Of a stretch of DNA of 64,000 nt, positions 29,193 to 37,585 are shown in pieces. Source of the stretch: Acidithiobacillus sp. Lineage in GTDB: Bacteria; Pseudomonadota; Gammaproteobacteria; Acidithiobacillales; Acidithiobacillaceae. The notes beneath the pieces were generated by a model. It was not told the origin of the DNA, ran no database searches, and worked only from the letters and a program-made list of their open reading frames with translations. Location of the stretch: assembly GCA_028697715.1 (NCBI GenBank), contig JAQVDS010000001.1, positions 62,001 to 126,000 of the forward strand, written 5' to 3'. The number at the start of each line of letters is the position of its first letter. Position 1 is the stretch's first letter. The position numbers were made by a program, and so were the translations under genes.

Positions 29193-30596
29193 ATGAGCAA
29201 CACCGCTACCGGCGTCGTGGATGGAGATATTTCCAGCGCCCTCAACACCGCCACGTTCAGTCCCTTTCATCTGAAGGCCATGTGGGCATCTTCCATGGGC
29301 TTTTTCACCTCCGCCTATGATCTCTTCATCATTGGTACCGCTCTGGTGCTGATCAAAGAGCAGTGGCATCTGAGCCCCGACGAAGTAGGCCTGGTAGGAG
29401 CCATTTCCCTGATCGCCACCTTCGTCGGTGCCTATGTTTTCGGCATTCTCGCCGACAAACTCGGCCGCAAAAAGATCTACGGTCTGGAGGCCCTGTTGAT
29501 GGTGATTGGTGCGCTGCTATCGGCCGTGGCCCCCAGCGTCACCGTGCTGATCATCGCCCGTGTCATCCTGGGGCTGGGAATCGGTGGCGACTATCCAATG
29601 TCGGCCGTGCTGATGTCGGAATACGCCAATAGCAAGTCACGGGGACGCATGGTCTCCCTGGTGTTCTCGGCGCAGGCCATCGGCCTGGTCACCGGTCCCG
29701 TAGTGGCCCTGACCCTACTGGCAGCGGGGATGAACCACGAGCTGGCGTGGCGCCTGATGCTCGGCCTGGGGGCCTTGCCCGCCCTGGCGGTGATCTATAT
29801 CCGGCGGACCCTGCCCGAATCCCCGCGCTGGTTGGCGCGGGTCAAGGGCGATGGCGAGGCAGCGGCACGGGAGCTGGCGTCGTTCAGTCTGGGCACCGCC
29901 ACGGCGCGCAAACCAGAGACGAAAATCGTCAAGCAGCCCCTGTCCAAGTACCTCTTAACCCTGCTCGGCACCGCCGGTAGTTGGTTTGTCTTTGACTATG
30001 CCTACTACGGTAACACCATCTCGACCCCGATGATCATGCATCGTCTGGCGCCTCATGCCGATGTCATGCAAAGTACCGCCCTGAGCCTGATCGTCTTTGC
30101 AGTCGCCGCCGTGCCCGGCTATTTTCTGGCCGCCTTTACCATCGACCGCATCGGTCACAAAACCCTGCAGATGCTCGGCTTTTTCATGATGGGGCTGATG
30201 TTTTTGCTGATTGGCGCGTTTCCGGTAATTTCCGCCAGTATCGGCGTATTCCTGGTGATCTATGGCTTGTCTTACTTCTTTGCCGAGTACGGTCCCAACA
30301 CCACCACCTTTGTCATTGCCGGCGAGGTCTTTCCGGTCAATCTGCGTACCACCGGACACGGCCTGTCGGCGGGTACCGCCAAGGTCGGCGCCTTCATCGG
30401 TGCTTTCATCTTCCCGGTCCTGCTGCATGACTTTGGGCTGCATGGCACGCTGATGATCACCTTCTTCTTCGCCCTCGCAGGTCTCCTGCTTACCATCTTC
30501 TTCATCCCCGAGCCCAGCGGTAAAACCCTGGAGGAGGTCAGCGCTGAGGATCGAGTCGTGCCCTTGAAGGGACCATCCCAGCCCGCCCGAGTCTGA
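29193..30596 (+). CDS. MFS phosphate:H+ symporter (PHS family, Pho84-like)
   Basis: A 467-residue, 12-helix MFS transporter. TSAYDLFIIGTALVLI, the A-like loop GILADKLGRKKIYG, GIGGDYPMSAVLMSEYAN and FFAEYGPNTTTFVIAGEVFP are signatures of the fungal/plant-type PHS phosphate transporters. A central loop (about 210-245) separates the halves. Four Pho-box repeats precede it, strongly supporting phosphate as substrate and PhoB control. GGAGG lies 7 nt before the ATG. A strong intrinsic terminator follows, so it is a single-gene unit. Confidence 0.88.
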   Translation: MSNTATGVVDGDISSALNTATFSPFHLKAMWASSMGFFTSAYDLFIIGTALVLIKEQWHLSPDEVGLVGAISLIATFVGAYVFGILADKLGRKKIYGLEALLMVIGALLSAVAPSVTVLIIARVILGLGIGGDYPMSAVLMSEYANSKSRGRMVSLVFSAQAIGLVTGPVVALTLLAAGMNHELAWRLMLGLGALPALAVIYIRRTLPESPRWLARVKGDGEAAARELASFSLGTATARKPETKIVKQPLSKYLLTLLGTAGSWFVFDYAYYGNTISTPMIMHRLAPHADVMQSTALSLIVFAVAAVPGYFLAAFTIDRIGHKTLQMLGFFMMGLMFLLIGAFPVISASIGVFLVIYGLSYFFAEYGPNTTTFVIAGEVFPVNLRTTGHGLSAGTAKVGAFIGAFIFPVLLHDFGLHGTLMITFFFALAGLLLTIFFIPEPSGKTLEEVSAEDRVVPLKGPSQPARV

Positions 30597-30616
30597 TTTT
30601 ATCCCGTTCCAACCTG

Positions 30617-30643
30617 GCCCCGCTCCGGCGGGGCTTTTGTTTT
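30617..30643 (+). terminator. Intrinsic terminator after the phosphate transporter
   Basis: GCCCCG, a 6-nt loop and CGGGGC form a strong GC stem followed by TTTTGTTTT. It lies 21 bp after the stop codon. Confidence 0.9.
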
Positions 30644-30666
30644 CCGACCGGACGGTATCTTGTGGT

Positions 30667-30682
30667 ATTCTGATATCAGAAT
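30667..30682. promoter_or_regulatory. Perfect 16-bp palindrome upstream of ovoA
   Basis: ATTCTGATATCAGAAT is a perfect palindrome ending 13 bp before the ovoA ATG and directly preceding its GGGAGGG Shine-Dalgarno. A TATTCT within it could be the -10 element, so a bound repressor would block transcription. The regulator is not identified. Confidence 0.5.
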
Positions 30683-30695
30683 CGGGAGGGTCTTC

Positions 30696-32822
30696 ATGAG
30701 CGGAATACGTATTCACCCCTTGCGGCTGGATGGTCGGCACCCGGAGGAAAAGCGGGAAGAGATCCGGCGCGTCTTTCACCAAACCTTCAGTCTGGACGAA
30801 GCGCTGTTTGCACATCTGCGCGATGCGGATGCTTGGTACCGAAAGGCAATTCCCCTGCGGCATCCGTTGATCTTTTATTTTGGGCATACGGCAACCTTTT
30901 ACAGCAACAAATTTCGCGTTGCCGGACTGCTGGACGGACACATCGATGCCGCTTTGGAGTCGATCTTTGCGGTGGGCGTCGATGAGATGTCCTGGGATGA
31001 TCTTGACGAGGCCCATTACGACTGGCCGACGGTGGACCGCGTCCGCGCCTACCGCAACCAAGTACGCGAGATGGTCGACGGGGTGATCAGCCGCCTGCCT
31101 CTGGAACTACCGATACACTGGGACTCGCCGTGGTGGGCAGTGCTGATGGGCATCGAGCACGAAAACATCCACATCGAAACAAGCTCCGTCCTCATGCGCC
31201 AACTCCCCCTGGAGCGCGTGCGCCCGGTAGCCGCCTTCACACCCGAAGCTCTCCCTTCCGCCTCGCGGGGGATCCCGCAAAACCGTCTGCGGAATGTTCC
31301 TGCGGGACGGGTGCACCTGGGCAAGGACGAGGATGCCCTGCGTTATGGCTGGGATAACGAATATGGCTCGCACGAGCAGGAGTTACAGGCATTTTCTGCC
31401 AGCGAAATGCTGGTCAGCAACGCCGAGTTTCTCGCCTTTGTCGAGGGCGGGGGCTATCAGGAATCGCGCTGGTGGAGCAGCGAAGGGGAACAGTGGCGAC
31501 AATATGTCCGTCCCCAGCACCCTAGCTTTTGGCGGCAAGATCCGGCGGGCTGGTGTTTGCGGCTCATTGCCGAAGAACGCCCCATGCCCTGGTCCTGGCC
31601 GGTGGAGGTCAATTACCATGAAGCCAGCGCCTTTTGCCGCTGGAAGTCAGAACAGACCGGCGCCAGGCTGCGCCTGCCAAGTGAGGACGAATGGCGCCGT
31701 CTGCGCGATCTCTCCGGGCTTGGCGACAGCGACAGCTGGGGCGAAATGGCACCGGCCCAGATCGGGCTTGCCCATGGTGCCTCGCCCTGCCCCGTCGATC
31801 GTTTCCGGCACGGCGATTTCTACGACGTGGTCGGCAATGTCTGGCAGTGGACGGAAACCCCCATCTATCCCTTTCCGGGCTTTCGCGTGCATCCCTATTA
31901 CGATGACTTCACCGTGCCGACCTTTGACCAGCGCCATAACCTGATCAAGGGCGGCTCTTTCATCAGCCTGGGCAACGAGACACAAAGCGAGGCTCGCTAC
32001 GCCTTCCGCCGTCATTTTTTCCAGCACGCAGGCTTTCGCTATGTGCGCTCGGACAATCCCCTGCCCGAGGTCCCGGTCTATGAGAGCGATGTTGCGGTGG
32101 CACAGTATTGCCACTTTCATTTTGGTCCCGACTATTTTGGCGTCGCCAATTATGCCCAAGCCATCGCAGATCTGGCCTTGGCCGAATGGGGCGCGGGGCA
32201 GCCACAGCGTGTTCTCGATATCGGTTGCTCCGTGGGGCGGAGCAGCTTCGCTCTGGCAACTCGCGCGAAGAGCGTTCTCGGCATTGATTTTTCCACCCGC
32301 TTCGTACAGGTTGCAGCACGTCTGCAGGAAAAGCTGCGTTTTCCCTATGCCGTCACCGAGGAAGGGGAATTGCAGAGCCACCATTGGGCAGACCTCAACG
32401 CCCTGGGGCTGGCGGCGACTGCCAGCCGCTGCCAATTTTTGCAGGGGGATGCCCTCAACCTCAAGCCGATCTATCGCGATTTCGATCTGGTCCTCGCCGC
32501 TAACCTGATCGATCGCCTGCGCGATCCGCAAAAGTTCCTGCGCCAGATGGCCGAGCGCATCCGCCCAGGTGGATTATTGGTGATCAGCTCACCGTATACT
32601 TGGCTCGAGGAGTTTACGCCCAAGGAGCGTTGGATTGGCGGAGTACGCCGGAATGGGGAAATCCTCGACAGCCTGCAAGGCCTGCAGGAAAACCTGGGAG
32701 AAACTTTCGATCTGCTTCCCGGCTATCCCCGCGATCTGCCCTTCGTGATTCGTGAAACGGCAAGGAAATACCAGCACAGCATCGCCCAGGTTACCGTCTG
32801 GCGGCGACGCGAATCTGCCTGA
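30696..32822 (+). CDS. ovoA: 5-histidylcysteine sulfoxide synthase / mercaptohistidine N-methyltransferase OvoA
   Basis: A 708-residue bifunctional ovothiol A synthase. The N-terminal DinB-like domain has the iron ligands in MGIEHENIHIETS (H155-x3-H159-x-E161, the OvoA/EgtB motif). The central formylglycine-generating-enzyme-like domain includes RLPSEDEWRRL, FYDVVGNVWQWTETP and LIKGGSFISLGNE, typical of sulfoxide synthases. From about residue 504 a SAM methyltransferase follows (VLDIGCSVGRSSF; later RPGGLLVISSPYTWLEEFTP). This three-domain fusion separates OvoA from EgtB. I chose the ATG at 30696 with GGGAGGG upstream. Ovothiol is a strong redox-active thiol, probably protective against metal and oxidative stress. 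The gene stands alone between two minus-strand or terminated units. Confidence 0.92.
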   Translation: MSGIRIHPLRLDGRHPEEKREEIRRVFHQTFSLDEALFAHLRDADAWYRKAIPLRHPLIFYFGHTATFYSNKFRVAGLLDGHIDAALESIFAVGVDEMSWDDLDEAHYDWPTVDRVRAYRNQVREMVDGVISRLPLELPIHWDSPWWAVLMGIEHENIHIETSSVLMRQLPLERVRPVAAFTPEALPSASRGIPQNRLRNVPAGRVHLGKDEDALRYGWDNEYGSHEQELQAFSASEMLVSNAEFLAFVEGGGYQESRWWSSEGEQWRQYVRPQHPSFWRQDPAGWCLRLIAEERPMPWSWPVEVNYHEASAFCRWKSEQTGARLRLPSEDEWRRLRDLSGLGDSDSWGEMAPAQIGLAHGASPCPVDRFRHGDFYDVVGNVWQWTETPIYPFPGFRVHPYYDDFTVPTFDQRHNLIKGGSFISLGNETQSEARYAFRRHFFQHAGFRYVRSDNPLPEVPVYESDVAVAQYCHFHFGPDYFGVANYAQAIADLALAEWGAGQPQRVLDIGCSVGRSSFALATRAKSVLGIDFSTRFVQVAARLQEKLRFPYAVTEEGELQSHHWADLNALGLAATASRCQFLQGDALNLKPIYRDFDLVLAANLIDRLRDPQKFLRQMAERIRPGGLLVISSPYTWLEEFTPKERWIGGVRRNGEILDSLQGLQENLGETFDLLPGYPRDLPFVIRETARKYQHSIAQVTVWRRRESA

Positions 32823-32833
32823 ACGCGCTCGTT

Positions 32834-34084
32834 TTACAGACACTCTTCAATAGCCGTCAGGGCGCGCGCGACGGCACCGCCCTGCTTCGCTTGCCAGGTG
32901 GCGGCACGTTCTCCCAAGGCGCGGGCCAGATCGGGGGCGGCGAGATACTCAGCACTGCGGCGCATGGCTTCCTCTGCACTCGCCACCTGACAGATGGCAT
33001 CTGCCGCTTGCAGAGAACGCAGGGTGTCGAAAAAATTTTCCATATGTGGGCCGACGATGATGGGCCGGCCCCAAGCTGCCGCTTCGATAGGGTTGTGACC
33101 ACCCCGGGTGACGAAACTCCCGCCGATCCAGACCAGATCCGCTGCGCCATAGAGGTCGATCAACTCGCCCAGGGTATCGACCAGATATACGGGATCGTCC
33201 GCTCCGGGAAACTCTCCCTGGCTACGGCGCGGCGCCGATAGTCCGACACTCCGCAGTTGTTCGGCCAAGGCGTCACCCCGCTCCGGGTGGCGGGGAATCA
33301 GCACAAGCAGTAGCTTTGGCTCGATCTTGCGCAAGGTCGACAACGAAGCCCACGCCAGCTCCTCTTCGCCGGGATGGGTCGAAGCAAAGACCCAAACACG
33401 TCTGCCCGCAAAGCGTTCCTGCCAGCTCGCCGCCCGCGCCCGCTGACCGGCATCGATTTGCAGGTCAAGCTTCATTTGCCCTTGTACGCTGACCCTGGTC
33501 GCGCCGAGCTCGGCGAAGCGCCGCGCGTCGTCCGGGCTTTGCGCAGCAACCCAGGCCAGGCCCGCAAGGGCCGGGGCAAAGAGCGAGGCGAAGCGGCGGT
33601 AGCCTGCCAGCGAGCGAGCGGACAGGCGACCGTTCAGGAGCATCACCGGAACGCCTCGCTGGCGTGCGACCCGCAAGAGATTGGGCCAGAGCTCCGTCTC
33701 CATCAGTACCCCCAGGCGCGGCTGGCTACGTTCCAGGAAGCGCCGCACCGCACCTGGTAGGTCATAGGGAAGATAGACTTGCGTGACCATCCCCGCCAAC
33801 TCCCGTGCCAGCAGCGTCCTCCCGGTCGGGGTCGTGCTGCTGATGAGAATCGGCAGATCAGGGTGCCGCTCGCGCAACTGGCGGATCAATGGCAGGGCAG
33901 CCATCCCCTCGCCCACGCTGACCGCGTGAATCCATAGGGGACGATCACTGCGCCGCGGGACAAAACCAAAGCGCTCCTGCCAATGGGCGCGATAGGCCGG
34001 TCGGCGCAGTATCCGCTGCCAGGTAAAGAGCAGTAGCAGCGGTAGGAGGAGACGAGTCAGCAGGCGGTAGAGGCGCGACATCAT
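32834..34084 (-). CDS. waaA: 3-deoxy-D-manno-octulosonic acid (Kdo) transferase WaaA
   Basis: A 416-residue GT30 enzyme, anchored by one N-terminal helix, which adds Kdo to lipid IVA. WIHAVSVGEGMAALPLI, LISSTTPTGRTLL, METELWPNLLRVAR, NGRLSARSLAGYRRF and FVTRGGHNPIEAAAWGRPII are all diagnostic. The ATG at 34084 overlaps the stop of the phosphatase-like gene by 4 bp; the much longer in-frame ORF extending to 34954 is non-coding in its upstream part. It is the last gene of the LPS block. Confidence 0.95.
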   Translation of the reverse strand: MMSRLYRLLTRLLLPLLLLFTWQRILRRPAYRAHWQERFGFVPRRSDRPLWIHAVSVGEGMAALPLIRQLRERHPDLPILISSTTPTGRTLLARELAGMVTQVYLPYDLPGAVRRFLERSQPRLGVLMETELWPNLLRVARQRGVPVMLLNGRLSARSLAGYRRFASLFAPALAGLAWVAAQSPDDARRFAELGATRVSVQGQMKLDLQIDAGQRARAASWQERFAGRRVWVFASTHPGEEELAWASLSTLRKIEPKLLLVLIPRHPERGDALAEQLRSVGLSAPRRSQGEFPGADDPVYLVDTLGELIDLYGAADLVWIGGSFVTRGGHNPIEAAAWGRPIIVGPHMENFFDTLRSLQAADAICQVASAEEAMRRSAEYLAAPDLARALGERAATWQAKQGGAVARALTAIEECL

Positions 34085-34761
34085 TCCCGCCGCAGGATGC
34101 GATCCGTCAGCCAGTCGAGACGATACCAGGGGCGAAAGCTGGCCAGCATCTGTTCCCGATCGTAGCGCGTCGCCACCCAGTCCCGCAGCGTGAGTCCCGG
34201 CTCCTGCCGCAAATCCGCCTGGAGGCAGGCAAAAAACCAGTCGAGGATGCCGGTATTGGCATGGCGGATGTGGCCGTACGGCCAGAGCCGTAGCTCCTTG
34301 CGCGCCTCCTCCCAAGGCATCCCATAGCGCTGGTGTTGTAACAACACACAGATAAAGCCGGCGCGATCTGCCCCCGATTTGCAATGGACCAGAAGCCTGG
34401 GAGGCAGCTCCGGAATCTGATCCAGGAAGGCCAGCAGGGAGTCTTTCTGCGGCAGGTCCCGCGAACCGAAACCATGAATCGGCAGGTGCGCGATACCGAG
34501 GACATCGCAGGCATCCTGCTCCAAGCGGAAATGGGCCTCCTCGGGAGCAGGCGCGCGGATATTCAACACCGCATCGAAGTGGTGCTGCGCCTGCCACTGG
34601 CTCAGTTGCCAGGGTGCTGGTTGCGCCGCGCGGAAGAGCCCCGGTGCAATCTCGTGAAAATTGGCGTAGAACAGTTCGCGAAAGATGCCGTGATCGGTCC
34701 AGAACTGGTGCCGCCGGTAGCGACGGGTTTCTGCTCTGTCTAACTGGCTTCCGGCAATCAT
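34081..34761 (-). CDS. Dual-specificity/tyrosine phosphatase-like protein in the LPS core operon
   Basis: A 226-residue cytosolic protein of the cysteine-phosphatase superfamily. The P-loop is LLVHCKSGADRAGF, giving the H-C-x5-R signature with C127 and R133; a general-acid candidate lies in GFGSRDLPQKD. FHEIAPGLFRAAQPAPWQL is the usual N-terminal strand (RSAQP-type). It overlaps waaC and waaA by 4 bp on each side (ATGA junctions), so it is firmly part of the LPS inner-core operon. Its substrate could be a phosphorylated sugar or lipid A/core phosphate, or a phosphotyrosine regulator of polysaccharide synthesis; none is proven. Confidence 0.8.
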   Translation of the reverse strand: MIAGSQLDRAETRRYRRHQFWTDHGIFRELFYANFHEIAPGLFRAAQPAPWQLSQWQAQHHFDAVLNIRAPAPEEAHFRLEQDACDVLGIAHLPIHGFGSRDLPQKDSLLAFLDQIPELPPRLLVHCKSGADRAGFICVLLQHQRYGMPWEEARKELRLWPYGHIRHANTGILDWFFACLQADLRQEPGLTLRDWVATRYDREQMLASFRPWYRLDWLTDRILRRE

Positions 34762-35810
34762 AATCGCTCCAGCAAGGGGGCCAAACGTTCCCAAACCATT
34801 GTCGGCTGCATTCCTTCCTGACAAGGAATGGGTTCTTCGGGCTGATGGATCCGCCGACAGCGGGTGCTTCCACAAGGGGCACAGTTTTCCGTGGATTGGA
34901 GTATCGCTTGCGCAGAGCCGGGCATATTCTCCTGCTCAGAAGCCGTGGGGCCATACAGGGTCACGCCGGCCAAACCCAATGCCGCGGCCAGATAGGAAAG
35001 CCCCGTATCCATACCAACAAAGGCACGCGCCTGCAGCATGACCTGGCCCAATCCTTCCAGATCCATCTGCGGCAGGGCCCGGACATTGTCGGCTGCGGCG
35101 GCAATGGTCGCTACCCGTTCCTGTTCACGCGCGCCCATGGCCGGCAAGGCGAGATCATAGCCGGCATCGGCCAAGGAATGGGCTAGGGTAATCCAGTGGC
35201 GCAGGGGCCACTCCTTGTTTTGCCAGGCACGGGAAGTGGCGTGCAAGCCCAGAACGAAGGGTAGCGCATCCTTCCCTGCGGCCAATGCGAGATTTTCCGC
35301 GCGCCAGGATACCGCTTGCTTCTGCAAACCAAAGTCTGCCAGTCCTGACGGGCGTGGGCTGGCAAAGACCTGGGCAAAGAGCTCGCGGTTACGCTGAATG
35401 GCCGTAGGACCCCAGGGGACCGCGTGGCGCTGGCCGTATAGGTAGGTCGCCAAGGGTTCCCGAGCGCTGCGGGGCGAGAGGCCGGCGACGGTCGTCCCCG
35501 CCAGACGGGCGAGCAGAGCACTCTTGAACAGCCCCTGGCTATCGAGAACGAGGTCATAGCGCTGGGTGCGCAGTTGCCGGCGAAGTTCGCGGAGCTGCCC
35601 GAGGAGCGTGCCGAGTCCCCCTTGCCGGCTACGCAAGGAAAAAGGCAGGACCTCTCGCACTCCGGGATGCCAGCGGGCAATCGGGGCAAAGGCGGGCTCG
35701 ATCAGCCAGTCGAGTTCCACGTCCTTCCCGTTGCGCTGCAAATCGGTAATGGCTGGCAAGGTATGCAGCACATCTCCCAGGGAACTCAGGCGCACCAGCA
35801 AGACCCTCAT
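34758..35810 (-). CDS. waaC: LPS heptosyltransferase I WaaC (GT9)
   Basis: A 350-residue GT9 enzyme that adds the first L-glycero-D-manno-heptose to Kdo2-lipid A. RVLLVRLSSLGDVLHTLPAITDL is the N-terminal signature; VLDSQGLFKSALLARLAG and VGMDTGLSYLAAALGLAGVTLYGPT form the acceptor and ADP-heptose regions. It overlaps the upstream GT2 and the downstream phosphatase by 4 bp each. Length is normal. Confidence 0.9.
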   Translation of the reverse strand: MRVLLVRLSSLGDVLHTLPAITDLQRNGKDVELDWLIEPAFAPIARWHPGVREVLPFSLRSRQGGLGTLLGQLRELRRQLRTQRYDLVLDSQGLFKSALLARLAGTTVAGLSPRSAREPLATYLYGQRHAVPWGPTAIQRNRELFAQVFASPRPSGLADFGLQKQAVSWRAENLALAAGKDALPFVLGLHATSRAWQNKEWPLRHWITLAHSLADAGYDLALPAMGAREQERVATIAAAADNVRALPQMDLEGLGQVMLQARAFVGMDTGLSYLAAALGLAGVTLYGPTASEQENMPGSAQAILQSTENCAPCGSTRCRRIHQPEEPIPCQEGMQPTMVWERLAPLLERL

Positions 35811-36586
35811 CGCCGCTTCCCAGCTTGTGCCGCCAGCAGGTCACGGGCGATGGCATATTTGAAGTAAGCGCCGACGGCAGTGGTCCAGGCAATGGCACCG
35901 CCCTCCACTCCATCCAGAAATCCCCCGCGCAACATGTAACCGCGAAAGAAGGCCCAGAGGGCATGACTCATGGGCGCCCAGGGACCCACCGACCGCCCCC
36001 GCGCTGCTACCTTCTGCGCGTTGAGTTCGGAGTAGCGCTGAAGTTTGGGAAGCATTTCTTGGGTGCTGGAAAACGTGTAATGGTGCAATGCGGCATTTTG
36101 CAAACGCGCGACCACGCAGCTGCATTGCCACGACTCATGCACCAGATCCGCGGGGTTGTATCGACCTTTCTGACGATTCACGAGGCGCAGTACCCATTCG
36201 CCTGCCCAATCGCCATGCCGAATTTCTCGCCTGCCGATATAGTTTTTTCGTCGAAGGTGGAATCCACCGATACCATCCGCCATCGCCAATGCCTCACGCA
36301 AAGCTCGCGCCGAATCAGCTTCCAAGACCTCATCTGCATCGACGATCAAAACCCAGTCGTGGACTGCAGCGGCGACAGCAAATGCCCGCTGAGCGCCGAA
36401 ACCCGACCACGGATGGAAGATTACTCGAGCGCCCTCTCGCTCGGCTATGGAGACAGTTTCGTCGCTGGACCCACTATCCACGACGAGAACCTCATCCACC
36501 AATCGCACAACGCTACGGATAGATGCTGCCAGATGCTGCGCTGCGTCCTTGGTGATGTACACTGCAGAAAGACCCGTGCCCATCAC
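35807..36586 (-). CDS. GT2 glycosyltransferase, WaaE/KdtX-like LPS core glucosyltransferase
   Basis: A 259-residue family 2 glycosyltransferase. SAVYITKDAAQHLAASIRSV, EVLVVDSGSSDETVSIAE and IVDADEVLEAD form the nucleotide-sugar site; HPWSGFGAQRAFAVAAA and LVHESWQC resemble WaaE/KdtX enzymes that add glucose to heptose in the LPS core. The C-terminal part (RGYMLRGGFLDGVEGGAIAW) is typical for the same family. It overlaps both neighbours by 4 bp. Confidence 0.82.
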   Translation of the reverse strand: MMGTGLSAVYITKDAAQHLAASIRSVVRLVDEVLVVDSGSSDETVSIAEREGARVIFHPWSGFGAQRAFAVAAAVHDWVLIVDADEVLEADSARALREALAMADGIGGFHLRRKNYIGRREIRHGDWAGEWVLRLVNRQKGRYNPADLVHESWQCSCVVARLQNAALHHYTFSSTQEMLPKLQRYSELNAQKVAARGRSVGPWAPMSHALWAFFRGYMLRGGFLDGVEGGAIAWTTAVGAYFKYAIARDLLAAQAGKRR

Positions 36587-37527
36587 TTCCTCAGTTCAGG
36601 ACATTTATTTGGCAATCCCCAGTCAACGGGGCGCCCCAAGAGGTGCCAGAGCCAAAGCCTACCATACATGGCAGTTTTTCGGCGTAGCTTGGAAAAAGCG
36701 AAGAGTGTAAGGACCAGCAACACTGCGTTGCTCAGGAAATTGATGAAGCTCGACGCAAACAGCACCCCGAGAAGCAGATTACGTGCAGTAGTGCCCTCCA
36801 CCTTTCGCGCATAGATCAGACGGGACCGATGAAACTCGATGCGCGCCTCCGCCTTGTACCGATTGGCGGTGCCACCCAGACCGTGTTCCACCCGAGCCTC
36901 TGGACAAAATATGACCTGAAATCCCTTCTGATGGGCACGATGACACCATTCCGTCTCTTCCAGATAAAAAAAGAAATCCTCATCCAAAAGACCTAAACGT
37001 TCCAGCACCTGCTTACGGACAAGAAAGGCAGCGCCGATCAACGAAGGTACGTCAACAGATTTTTCAACGCCAAGCATTTTGGGATTTTTTCGACGTAATT
37101 TTCCTACAAAATTTGGAATCATCTCGGACCACCAATGCGGGAAATCCGCTACCACGTTTTGCGGATTGCCTGAGGGACTGAGCAGTCGTGCACCAATAAA
37201 TGCACCATTAGGATTCTTATCGGCACAGTCCAGAAGGGCGCAAAGAGACTCCGGCAAGAGGCGGGCGTCGTTGTTCAAAATCAGGATCAAATCGCCGTTA
37301 GTAACACAAATACCTTTATTGACAGCACGCGCAAAACCAGCATTGCAACCGATCAGGATTTTTTGGACCCCTGAAAACTCTTCAACTAACGCTAGTGAGT
37401 CATCAGTACTGCCGTTATCTACAATAGTCACCATCTCTTCTGGTACACCAGCATCTAAGCAAGACTGTAGACAATCTCGAAGAACTTCTCGACCATTAAA
37501 GTTTAATATGATCACGCCCACATTCAT
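36583..37527 (-). CDS. GT2 glycosyltransferase (rhamnosyltransferase-like)
   Basis: A 314-residue family 2 enzyme. GVIILNFNGREVLRDCL, VTIVDNGSTDDSL and LILNNDARLLPE give the donor site; FFFYLEETEWCHRAHQKGF is the acceptor/metal motif. A C-terminal hydrophobic segment (about 255-285) anchors it in the membrane. It resembles WbbL-type rhamnosyltransferases that start or extend O-antigen. Base composition falls towards AT in its 5' half, nearest the O-antigen ligase gene, suggesting transfer of this pair. Confidence 0.8.
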   Translation of the reverse strand: MNVGVIILNFNGREVLRDCLQSCLDAGVPEEMVTIVDNGSTDDSLALVEEFSGVQKILIGCNAGFARAVNKGICVTNGDLILILNNDARLLPESLCALLDCADKNPNGAFIGARLLSPSGNPQNVVADFPHWWSEMIPNFVGKLRRKNPKMLGVEKSVDVPSLIGAAFLVRKQVLERLGLLDEDFFFYLEETEWCHRAHQKGFQVIFCPEARVEHGLGGTANRYKAEARIEFHRSRLIYARKVEGTTARNLLLGVLFASSFINFLSNAVLLVLTLFAFSKLRRKTAMYGRLWLWHLLGRPVDWGLPNKCPELRK

Positions 37528-37585
37528 GACTTAGTTTTTTTCTTAGGAATTTCTAAAACACATCGAGTCTTCATTGCCAACTCTC

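Noticed and set aside
29955..31061. 368-residue frame on the minus strand
   Set aside because: Shadow of the phosphate transporter and ovoA; crosses a strong terminator and the ovoA promoter.
34085..34954. N-terminal extension of the waaA frame
   Set aside because: The extra 290 codons are the antisense-free shadow of the phosphatase gene in another frame, Pro/Cys/Arg-rich and unlike Kdo transferases. WaaA starts at 34084.
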